A DNA stretch of 64,000 nt from Sinorhizobium fredii USDA 257 (GTDB taxonomy: Bacteria; Pseudomonadota; Alphaproteobacteria; Rhizobiales; Rhizobiaceae), in NCBI RefSeq assembly GCF_000265205.3, contig NC_018000.1, positions 1,240,001 to 1,304,000 of the forward strand. The letters run 5' to 3'. A program made the position numbers and the translations under genes. The notes under the pieces are model-generated. The model searched no databases. It was not told the origin of the DNA and worked only from the letters and a program-made list of their open reading frames with translations. Below are positions 1 through 7,100 of the stretch, one piece after another; the first letter of the stretch is position 1, and each line of letters starts with the position of its first letter.

Positions 1-1
1 C

Positions 2-541
2 GGCTACTTCTCCGGTGAGGAAATCGTTGCCTGCGAGGCAGTTGGAGCGACGCCGATCGTGCCCCGACCGTTAACATCCGGGGCGAAGGCGGACGGTCGT
101 TTCGACAAGCAGGACTTCATCTATCAGCCAGAGACCGACAGCTATCGCTGCCCGGCAGGCGAACAACTGATCTGGCGCTTCACCGCGGTGGAGAAGGGTC
201 TGATCCTCAGCCGTTACTGGTCGAGCAACTGCGGCAGCTGCGCCATCAAGGCAAAATGCACGCCGAGCAAACAGCGGCGCATCACCCGCTGGGAGCATGA
301 GGCAGTCCTGGAGAAGATGCAGCGCAGGCTGGACGAGATGCCGGACGCGATGCGGATCAGGCGCAGCACCGTCGAGCACGTATTTGGCAGCCTCAAAGAC
401 TGGATGGGAAGAGACCACTTCCGGATGCGAAGGCTACGAAATGTCGGAACGGAAATGAGCCTCCACGTCCTCGCCTACAACATCAAGCGAGCCATCGCCG
501 TCCTCGGCGCTCCCGCGTTGATGGGTGCAATGAGAGGGTGA
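2..541 (+). mobile_element. IS1182-type transposase, C-terminal part (5' end outside window)
   Basis: The frame is open from base 2 to a stop at 541 (179 residues), so the gene starts before the window. This is the C-terminal half of a DDE transposase of the IS1182/IS1182-like group: a cysteine-containing segment (YRCPAGEQL, then CGSCAIKAKC) is followed by the last catalytic acidic residue in RRSTVEHVFGSLK and the family-typical tail FRMRRLRNVGTEMSLHVLAYN. It would cut and join the ends of its own insertion sequence. No terminal inverted repeat can be recognised just after the stop, so the IS boundary is not fixed. The coding end looks intact, without frameshift. Whether the element is complete cannot be judged here. 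Confidence 0.85.
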
Positions 542-577
542 GACCGTCTCGACCTCGCACGCCGCAACCTTGAAGAT

Positions 578-1057
578 TCATGTCCCGCCCAAAAACGCGT
601 TTTCACACGGCCTCCACCGGTAGAGGACGTCGGGCTCCCTCTCTTCGTTCCGGCTGCCGTCCGTCTCCTCGACTGCGACGAAGCCATGGTTCTCGTAGAA
701 GCGCCGCGCTCCCCAGTTGCGTTGAAAGGTCCAGAGCGACAGCTCACAGGCGCCCGTCCGAGCGACCCTCAGAAGCGATGCTCCAAGACCACGACCTTGA
801 TGCGCCGGCAAAACATAGAGCTGATCGATCCATCCCGGCCGGAACGCAACGATGCCGACCAATCCATCGCCACCGAATATTCCCCAGACGGAACAGTCCT
901 GAAATACTCTGTTCCTGAAGAACCAGCTGTCCTCTTCCGGCGTGTGGAGCCCCGCAAGCGACGGAAGGCGTTCATCGAATGAAACTCGCAGCACGCGCGC
1001 CGCTTCATCGGCGAATTCACGCCCAAGCCGCACCGGTCGAGATATATCGGCATTCAT
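578..1057 (-). CDS. GNAT family N-acetyltransferase
   Basis: A 159-residue protein of the GCN5-related acetyltransferase fold, which transfers an acetyl group from acetyl-CoA to an amine. The acetyl-CoA loop is visible as QGRGLGASLL in the centre, preceded by the beta strand IDQLYVLPAH and followed by the typical ARRFYENHGFVAVEE segment. I chose the ATG at 1057 (MNADISRP) over the upstream ATG at 1114 because a GGAG-type ribosome site lies just before it and the shorter form matches the family length. The substrate cannot be predicted. It stands alone between the IS fragment and the YihY/BrkB gene, and its 3' end lies only 36 bp from the transposase stop. Confidence 0.8.
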   Translation of the reverse strand: MNADISRPVRLGREFADEAARVLRVSFDERLPSLAGLHTPEEDSWFFRNRVFQDCSVWGIFGGDGLVGIVAFRPGWIDQLYVLPAHQGRGLGASLLRVARTGACELSLWTFQRNWGARRFYENHGFVAVEETDGSRNEEREPDVLYRWRPCENAFLGGT

Positions 1058-1174
1058 TCCACCGGCTCCACGCAAAAAGCTCAAGTTACAGGCATCGAAG
1101 GAAAGGCTTCGCAATGCTCAATCATGAATGGGAATGCGCCTCCCAACAGGATTCTACCGCCGGTGCTCGCAAGT

Positions 1175-2167
1175 CTAGTCCGCGGCCTTTCCGAGCGTAT
1201 CGGCGACGTAGGCACCGCGTTTACCCATCGGCAACGGTTCTCCTGTGGTGGAATCGACAGCAGTCTGATGTTCGAGCTCGGCGTTGAGGAGAGCGCCTGT
1301 GATCAGGATCACCATGGAAATCCAGACCCACATCATGAAACCGACCAGCGCGCCAAGCGCGCCGTAGGTCGCATTGTAGTTCGCGAAATTTTCCAGATAG
1401 TAGGAATACAACCATGAAGCTGCCAGCCACAACAACGTGCTGAATACGGCACCCCAGTTCAGCCACCGCAGTTTCGCCCGCTCGCGGCTCGGCCCGTAGC
1501 GATAGATCAGGACAGTGCCGAGGGTGCCGAGGAGCAGAATGGCTGGCCATCTCGCCACCCTGGTCAGGATCTCGATCCAGCGATCCAACCAAAGATAGGC
1601 AAGCAAAGCCGGAATGACGCCGATCGCCACGATGAGGACGATGGCAAAGAGCAGTGCCGCAAAGGTGAAGGCGAGGCACAAGAGCGTTCTTGATACGATG
1701 CCTCTCTTCTCTTTTTCTCCATAGGCGACGTTCATGGCGTCAAACAGCGCCGAAATGCCGTTGGCCGCACTCCACAGAGAGATCAACAGGCCGCCGATAA
1801 AGCCGAGGCTGAGGGTCGATGTCTTCTGCGTGGTAAGAGCCTTCAGCTGATCCGTGATCATAGCGTAGGAGCCGGGCGGCAAGAGCTCGTCCAATACCGC
1901 CGTATGGGTTCCGATGTCGGACGGGTTCGCGATGAACCCGTAAAGCGAGACCAGCGCACCTAAAGCCGGAAACAGCGCCAGCAGAAGGTAGAAGCTGACC
2001 CCTGCCGCGATGAGGAAGACGCGCTCCTCGGAGATCTCCGACATCACCCGCCAAAATACGTCGCGCAGCCCTTTCGCCGGTATTTGTTCCGGCACGGCTG
2101 CATTGCGCCCCCTGCCCGGCTCGGCGGCTTCCAAAGTCTTTGTAAGATCGGCCTCTCTTGGGCTCAT
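1175..2167 (-). CDS. YihY/virulence factor BrkB family membrane protein
   Basis: A 330-residue inner-membrane protein with about six hydrophobic segments. The family signature region is clear: the first membrane helix (ERVFLIAAGVSFYLLLALFP), the following GLIGGLLISLWSAANGISALFDAMN segment in the middle, and a C-terminal run LGALVGFMMWVWISMVILITGALLNAELEHQ. The family (formerly misnamed RNase BN) has no settled function; transport or envelope roles have been suggested. No good Shine-Dalgarno site is visible before the ATG at 2167, so the exact start is uncertain. It is not obviously in an operon. Confidence 0.85.
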   Translation of the reverse strand: MSPREADLTKTLEAAEPGRGRNAAVPEQIPAKGLRDVFWRVMSEISEERVFLIAAGVSFYLLLALFPALGALVSLYGFIANPSDIGTHTAVLDELLPPGSYAMITDQLKALTTQKTSTLSLGFIGGLLISLWSAANGISALFDAMNVAYGEKEKRGIVSRTLLCLAFTFAALLFAIVLIVAIGVIPALLAYLWLDRWIEILTRVARWPAILLLGTLGTVLIYRYGPSRERAKLRWLNWGAVFSTLLWLAASWLYSYYLENFANYNATYGALGALVGFMMWVWISMVILITGALLNAELEHQTAVDSTTGEPLPMGKRGAYVADTLGKAAD

Positions 2168-2310
2168 AGAGGAGCGTCCGGTGCTTTTTTCTGAGCCTCA
2201 TATACCCGCGATATGCCCAACGCTCGGGAAAACTGCTTGTTCCGGTGCTTGCTCGGATTAGGTCATCCAAGGAGGCCGCGCTGCGCACCCCGACAATCCG
2301 TTTGCGGGAC

Positions 2311-2340
2311 GCGGCAACGCTCGTTGCGGCAACGCTCGTT
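2311..2340. repeat. Perfect 15-bp tandem duplication
   Basis: The 15-mer GCGGCAACGCTCGTT occurs twice head to tail (2311-2325 and 2326-2340). Each copy contains GCAACG-CT-CGTTGC-like dyad symmetry when read into the next copy, so the transcript could fold. The repeat ends on the first base of the stop codon of the minus-strand gene at 2340. Confidence 0.9.
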
Positions 2341-2555
2341 CAAGGGGAATGCGGACCTCTCTTCTGGATCAGTCTTGCCTTATGATGCGGACAGTATTTT
2401 CCGACAGCCTTGGCGGCGCAAAAGAGATACGGGCCGCCGCTGTTGATCGGCCAGATGCACTCGCCAGGCGACAGCTCCTCGAGGCGTTTTGCAAAGGGCA
2501 AGCGCTGCACATCATAAGCGTTTGCCGAGATGAATTCTCTCTGGTACTCGTTCAT
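2340..2555 (-). CDS. Small protein with GcrA-like C-terminal Cys/His module
   Basis: A 71-residue protein. From residue 33 on it shows the pattern CIWPI...FCAAKAVGKYCPHHKA, that is C-x-W-P-I, F-C, Y-C-x-x-H, which is how the C-terminal part of GcrA cell-cycle regulators of alphaproteobacteria ends. The N-terminal helix-turn-helix of GcrA is absent, so this is either a stand-alone relative or a remnant. The Cys/His spacing suggests a small metal-binding or structural knot. No strong ribosome site is visible before the ATG. The family link is my reading of the motif and needs a profile search. Confidence 0.55.
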   Translation of the reverse strand: MNEYQREFISANAYDVQRLPFAKRLEELSPGECIWPINSGGPYLFCAAKAVGKYCPHHKARLIQKRGPHSP

Positions 2556-2648
2556 CGGTGACTTACGCGCTACATTTTTCGTCGAGCCCGACCGACCTTC
2601 CGATCAGGTTCTCGGAGATCGATGCCGCGCCCGACCTGCTGCCATCTG

Positions 2649-2753
2649 TCAGCCCGGAAGCAGCGTGACGACCATGACCGCGGCGACCACGGCAAGCGCA
2701 GCGATGAGCGCGATCAGTTCGATCATCATGTAACGCTGCATGTCGCGACGCAT
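2649..2753 (-). CDS. 34-residue single-span membrane protein
   Basis: A very short gene on the minus strand, ATG at 2753, TGA at 2649. It starts with a basic, Met-rich head (MRRDMQRYMMIE), followed by one hydrophobic helix of about 20 residues (LIALIAALAVVAAVMVVTLL) and ends PG. A strong ribosome site (GGAGGAAGTAGC) directly precedes the ATG, which is the main reason to believe it is translated. Charge distribution predicts the N terminus inside the cell. Function unknown; such small membrane proteins often adjust larger membrane complexes, but nothing here shows a partner. Confidence 0.6.
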   Translation of the reverse strand: MRRDMQRYMMIELIALIAALAVVAAVMVVTLLPG

Positions 2754-2867
2754 GCTACTTCCTCCACGTCGTTGTGAGGTTGAAAGTAAACGCTTTAGAA
2801 CCGCAATTGTTCACGCGCGTGGGCGCACCGTTGCGCCAGCTTTCCGACGCCCAGCTAAAAGGATGCC

Positions 2868-2884
2868 CCTCGCCTTAGGCGAGG
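2868..2884 (-). terminator. Stem-loop CCTCGCC-TAA-GGCGAGG
   Basis: Perfect 7-bp arms with a 3-nt loop, 28 bp downstream of the minus-strand gene ending at 2912 and followed on that strand by a short T-rich stretch. Possible weak terminator of that gene. Confidence 0.4.
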
Positions 2885-2911
2885 CGCTCATGTGGAAGGT
2901 GTACAGAACGG

Positions 2912-3139
2912 TTAATCGGCTGCCTCTATTCCGGGAACGGTATTGCCCGTCAACATCCGCACCAGGGCGAGCTCGCTCCTTACACCCTGCTGATAAAGGT
3001 GAATAAGCATCCTGCCTATCTTCGCACCCTCCTCACTTTCCGGCTCCAGCTCCCTAGAGGAACATGCATAGACATGAACGCGCCGGAGCATCGAGATTTC
3101 ATGATCGTCAATGGCGAGATCCGAAAAGCGCATGCGCAT
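2912..3139 (-). CDS. Hypothetical small protein
   Basis: A 75-residue soluble protein, start ATG at 3139 (MRMRFSDLAIDDHEIS), chosen because GGAGG lies upstream at normal distance; an upstream TTG at 3157 would overlap that site. Sequence features: acidic N-terminal third, then ELEPESEEGAKIGRMLIHLYQQGVRSELALVRML, likely two helices. I do not recognise a family. It could be a small regulatory or stress protein; there is no context that decides. Confidence 0.5.
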   Translation of the reverse strand: MRMRFSDLAIDDHEISMLRRVHVYACSSRELEPESEEGAKIGRMLIHLYQQGVRSELALVRMLTGNTVPGIEAAD

Positions 3140-3388
3140 TTCCCTTTGATCCTCCAATCAAAGAACTTTGTTGATCATCCTATGATATTGGTGCGCCATG
3201 CTCCTGATTCCAGATCTCCGTTTCATCAGCGAACGCTGTGGGCTGCCGACGGGGAACGACACGCCTGACGGACGCGTTTCCGATTGATCCTGCCGCGCGT
3301 TATCGGAGCCATCATGTCCATGAACACCCCAAAAACCCTCGATTCCGATCCAGCTCTCAACGCGTCAAGCCGCTGAGGTGCGGGATAG

Positions 3389-4630
3389 ATGGAACGTTAC
3401 GACGTAACGCTTGGACTCCTCGGGCTGGTGATCCTGCTCACCGCCTGGATTCCCATGGTCTTTCGCCGCCTGCCGCTTTCACTGCCCATCTTCTGCATCG
3501 CAATCGGCGCTCTCGCCGGACACACCATTCTTACACCGCTCGTCGATCTCGCCTCATTCGACAGCCGATTTGTCATAGAGCATATGACGGAGTTCACCGT
3601 CATCGTTGCACTGATGGGTGCCGGACTGAAGATCGATCGCCCCATCGGCCTGCACAGTTGGGTTCTCACTTGGCGGCTTCTGGGGATTGCGATGCCGTTG
3701 GGCATCGCCGTGATGGCCGCCGGCGCCTCCTTGATTCTGGGTCTTGGTGCTGCGTCGGCCATTCTGCTGGCCGCCTGTCTGGCGCCGACCGATCCGGTCC
3801 TGGCGAGCGATGTCCAGGTGGGGCCGCCGCAGACCGGGACGGAGGACGAGGTTCGGTTCGCACTCACATCCGAAGCCGGCTTGAACGACGGTCTGAGCTT
3901 CCCATTCGTCTACTTGGCAATCGCGATCGCACTCGCCTCCGATCAGCCTGATTGGTTCGCCGATTGGCTGCTCTTCGACGTTTTGTGGCGGCTCCTTGCC
4001 GGGGTGGTGATGGGGTGGATCATTGGCAAGGTGTTAGGCTTTGCCACATTTCGCCTGCCGAAAGGGGCGGCGCTCGTACGCACAGGCGACGGCTTCGTCG
4101 CATTGGGAATTACCTGCCTAGCCTACAGTCTGACAGAACTCGTCCACGGCTACGGTTTCGTTGCTGTGTTCGTCGCCGCGCTCTCCTTCCGCACCGTCGA
4201 ACGACACCACGAATTTCACAAGGAACTTCACGACTTCTCCGAGCAGATCGAAAGGCTGCTGATGATGGTGCTTCTCGTCTGTTTCGGAGCTGCCGTGAGC
4301 CTTGGGCAATTCATCGCCGACCTCGATTGGCGCGTCGTCGCCTTTGCCCTGTTTGTGCTGGCGATCGCCCGACCGGCCACCGGATGGGTGAGCCTCCCGT
4401 CGACCTTGCCCAAGGGAGAAAGGGCCGCCATCGCCGTGTTCGGGATCCGCGGCCTCGGCTCGATCTATTATCTCGCATTTGCAACCGGGATGGCCCGCTT
4501 CGAGGATCTTGGCGTAATGTGGTCCGCTGTCGCCTTGATCGTGCTGATCTCCATCGTCACGCACGGGCTGACCGTCACTCCGGCGATGCGCTGGCTCGAC
4601 AGGCGGCGGAGAGTCGCTGGCAAGGCCTAG
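3389..4630 (+). CDS. Cation:proton antiporter (CPA1/NhaP-like)
   Basis: A 413-residue inner-membrane protein with about 11-12 hydrophobic helices. Two core motifs of monovalent cation/proton antiporters are visible: LAPTDPVLASDVQVG near residue 130 and EAGLNDGLSFPFVYLA near residue 162, which hold the ion-binding aspartates. Arginine-containing FGIRGLGSIYYL near residue 353 matches the second half of the core. It would exchange Na+ or K+ for H+ across the inner membrane. It lacks the long cytoplasmic tail seen in many NhaP proteins. A GAGGTG ribosome site precedes the ATG. Monocistronic as far as can be seen; ion specificity is unknown. Confidence 0.85.
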   Translation: MERYDVTLGLLGLVILLTAWIPMVFRRLPLSLPIFCIAIGALAGHTILTPLVDLASFDSRFVIEHMTEFTVIVALMGAGLKIDRPIGLHSWVLTWRLLGIAMPLGIAVMAAGASLILGLGAASAILLAACLAPTDPVLASDVQVGPPQTGTEDEVRFALTSEAGLNDGLSFPFVYLAIAIALASDQPDWFADWLLFDVLWRLLAGVVMGWIIGKVLGFATFRLPKGAALVRTGDGFVALGITCLAYSLTELVHGYGFVAVFVAALSFRTVERHHEFHKELHDFSEQIERLLMMVLLVCFGAAVSLGQFIADLDWRVVAFALFVLAIARPATGWVSLPSTLPKGERAAIAVFGIRGLGSIYYLAFATGMARFEDLGVMWSAVALIVLISIVTHGLTVTPAMRWLDRRRRVAGKA

Positions 4631-4909
4631 CGGGTGAAGCCACAGGCCCTGTCGAAGTCCCAGAACCCCGCCGGGGGCACGCATTTGGCAGCAATGAATG
4701 CATCCCCTCGGCAGACGGTGGCGAATGACGGCCCGGCCTGCTGCCTCGTGGAACGTCTCGACCTGACGATGTTCTCGTCACACCTGCAACCTTGAACATT
4801 CGTTGCGAAAGCTCTTACCTTGTCGGAGTGGAGGCCGCAGCTGCCTCTTGTTGTGGTCCGACCGACGCACGTTCAGGTCCGCGCCGCTAAGCTGTTTAAG
4901 GAGGGACGC

Positions 4910-5299
4910 TTGTCATTGCTCAATGCGCTTGAAGTCGTGACCCTGTTTGTCGATGAGATCGACGGGGCAAAAGCCTTTTACCAGAAGGTTTTTGACCCGG
5001 AAGTGGTGTACCAGGATGAAGTCTCCTGTGTCCTGAAGTTCGACGGCGCCATGATCAATCTGCTTCATGCCTCGCAGGCGCCAGAGCTCGTCGAACCCTT
5101 GCCGGTGGCGCCGGTGAATTCGGGCGCGCGTGTGCTGCTCACGATCAAGGTCGCCGATGTAGACGCTGTATGCGCCAGCCTTGAAGGTCGAGGCGTGAGG
5201 CTGCTGAACGGCCCTATCGATCGCCCTTGGGGACGCCGAACCGCAGCATTTGCGGATCCCTCCGGCCATGTCTGGGAAATCGCTCAGGAACTGCGCTGA
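4910..5299 (+). CDS. VOC family (glyoxalase-like) protein
   Basis: A 129-residue single vicinal-oxygen-chelate domain: an N-terminal strand and helix LEVVTLFVDEIDGAKAFYQKVF, central beta strands, and the family-typical end GRRTAAFADPSGHVWEIAQEL. Members bind a divalent metal and act as lyases, dioxygenases or resistance proteins; the substrate is not predictable here. I place the start at the TTG at 4910 because AAGGAGG sits 5 bp before it; the frame stays open to an ATG at 4820, which has no ribosome site and would add about 30 unusual residues. The next gene (GFA) follows after 68 bp. Confidence 0.8.
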   Translation: MSLLNALEVVTLFVDEIDGAKAFYQKVFDPEVVYQDEVSCVLKFDGAMINLLHASQAPELVEPLPVAPVNSGARVLLTIKVADVDAVCASLEGRGVRLLNGPIDRPWGRRTAAFADPSGHVWEIAQELR

Positions 5300-5367
5300 G
5301 CGACGAGCCTATCCGTCTCCCGCTTCGGCTCGTTTCGGCACGAAGCGTTGTTCTGTACGAGGACCAT

Positions 5368-5811
5368 ATGACAGATACGACGCACCAGAGCGCCCGCATG
5401 CTTGCCGGACGGTGCCTGTGCGGCGCTGTTCACTATGCCGTCACCGACGCGTTCCGTTATGCGGCAAACTGCCATTGCACGGATTGCCGGCGGACGACCG
5501 GGTCCGCCTTCAAGCCGTTTGCAGGCATCGAGCGCGAGCAATTCGCTGTGACCGAAGGGGCCGATCAACTCCGGTTCTACGGCGACGACAACGCGCACGA
5601 CGCCCGCTGCGGCCAGTGCGCATCTTTTCTCTATTCGGTCGTCCGCGATGGCGCTTATGTGCATGTCGCGCTCGGCTCGCTCGCCGACGAACCGACGATC
5701 CGGCCGAGCGAGCACATTTTCGTCGGCTCGAAAGCGCCCTGGTTCACGATCACCGACGACCTGCCGCAATATTGGGCTCACGTCGCAGATGGGCCGCCGA
5801 TCAATCGCTGA
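5368..5811 (+). CDS. GFA family (glutathione-dependent formaldehyde-activating-like) protein
   Basis: A 147-residue protein with the zinc-binding cysteine pattern of the GFA fold: GRCLCGAVHY near residue 15, CHCTDCRRTTG near residue 36 and CGQCASFLY near residue 78. Founding members aid the condensation of formaldehyde with glutathione, but most relatives are of unknown substrate. The ATG at 5368 has ACGAGGA before it. Located downstream of the VOC gene on the same strand, possibly cotranscribed; both are typical small detoxification-type enzymes, which is only suggestive. Confidence 0.82.
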   Translation: MTDTTHQSARMLAGRCLCGAVHYAVTDAFRYAANCHCTDCRRTTGSAFKPFAGIEREQFAVTEGADQLRFYGDDNAHDARCGQCASFLYSVVRDGAYVHVALGSLADEPTIRPSEHIFVGSKAPWFTITDDLPQYWAHVADGPPINR

Positions 5812-5919
5812 ACGCCAAGCTGAGATCTTCGGTGCGCCGCATCCCGGATCCTGAGGGCCGCCGACATAGACAAGTAGCAGCACCCCGGTATCGAGAGTAT
5901 ATTTCGACGAGGAGGCACC

Positions 5920-7014
5920 ATGCGCCGACCTCACGTATTCGCTCTCGTCCTGGCCTATGCGCTCGGCTTTCCGGTTCAAGCGGAAGTTCTGATCGGCGTC
6001 GCCGGGCCGATGACGGGAAAGCTTGCCTGGACCGGCACGCAGTTGAAGCGCGGCGCCGAAATGGCCGTCGCTCAGATCAATGCCGCCGGCGGCGTGCTCG
6101 GCCAGCAGATCCGACTGATCGTGGCGGACGATTTCTGCGATCCACAGCAGGCCGTTGCCGCCGCCCAGAAGCTGGTCGCCGACAAAGCCGTCTTCGTTGT
6201 CGGACACTACTGCTCCGGAGCGTCGATCCCCGCATCCAAGATTTACGCCAAGGCCGGCGTGTTGCAGATTTCGCCGTCCTCGACCAATCCGACGCTGACC
6301 GAGCAAGGCCACGCCAACGTCTTCCGGGTGTGCAGCCGTGACGATGCACAGGGCCTGAAGGCGGGCAATTACCTGGCCGATCACTGGGGTGACAAGAAGA
6401 TCGCTATCCTTCACGACGGCACGACCTATGGCAAGGGTCTCGCCGAAGAGACGAAGAAGCAACTGAACAAGCGCGGTGTCAACGAAGCGATCTATCAAAG
6501 CTACGAGCCGGGGAAGGACGACTACTCGGCCGAGATCGCGGCCTTGCAGACGGCAGGGATCGCGGTGCTCTATCTCGGCGGCTATCATACGGAAGCAGCG
6601 CTTATGGTTCGTGCAGCGCGCGAGCGCGCCTATCCGGTGCAGGTCATCTCGGGTGACGATACGGCGACCGAGGCATTCGGCCTCATCGCCGGCCCGGCCG
6701 CCGAAGGAACCCTATTCACTTTCGTTGCCGACCCGCGTCGCAATGCCGAGGCGGCGGACGTCGTCGAGCGCTTCCGGGCCGAGAATTTCGAGCCGGACTC
6801 CTGGACATTGCACAGCTACGGCGCTGCCGAGGTGTGGGCGCAGGCGGTTCAGAAGGCGGGATCGCTCGAACCGCAGAAAGTCATCGCGGCGCTGCGCAAA
6901 CATCAGTTCGATACGGTGCTCGGCCGCATCGATTTCGACGATAAGGGCGATCTCACCGTTCAGAACTGGGTGTGGTATGTTTGGAAGGGTGGCGAGTACG
7001 TGCCGCTGGAGTAA
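5920..7014 (+). CDS. LivK-type periplasmic binding protein (branched-chain amino acid family)
   Basis: A 364-residue exported protein: signal peptide of about 22 residues (MRRPHVFALVLAYALG...), then a type I periplasmic binding fold starting VLIGVAGPMTGKLAWTG and containing VVGHYCSGASIPASKIY and ISPSSTNPTLTE, the usual ligand-hinge region of Leu/Ile/Val-binding proteins. GAGGAGG lies directly before the ATG. No permease or ATPase gene of the HAA transporter family is nearby; the next gene on the same strand, 86 bp on, is a membrane-bound nucleotide cyclase. It may therefore serve a distant transporter or act as a ligand sensor for the cyclase; the latter is inference only. Confidence 0.87.
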   Translation: MRRPHVFALVLAYALGFPVQAEVLIGVAGPMTGKLAWTGTQLKRGAEMAVAQINAAGGVLGQQIRLIVADDFCDPQQAVAAAQKLVADKAVFVVGHYCSGASIPASKIYAKAGVLQISPSSTNPTLTEQGHANVFRVCSRDDAQGLKAGNYLADHWGDKKIAILHDGTTYGKGLAEETKKQLNKRGVNEAIYQSYEPGKDDYSAEIAALQTAGIAVLYLGGYHTEAALMVRAARERAYPVQVISGDDTATEAFGLIAGPAAEGTLFTFVADPRRNAEAADVVERFRAENFEPDSWTLHSYGAAEVWAQAVQKAGSLEPQKVIAALRKHQFDTVLGRIDFDDKGDLTVQNWVWYVWKGGEYVPLE

Positions 7015-7100
7015 CCAGCGCTGACCGCAGCAGCTCGCATTTGAGAAGAAATCCGTGCAGACGATGTTGACCGCCTCAGCCGGAGCGAGGGGTTGCCGCG

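Noticed and set aside
3314..3376. 20-codon frame before the antiporter gene, with GGAG upstream
   Set aside because: Could be a leader peptide but has no hydrophobic, rare-codon or attenuator features; too little support.
5284..6588. 434-codon minus-strand frame across the GFA and LivK-type genes
   Set aside because: Spans two real genes on the other strand and has no family features.
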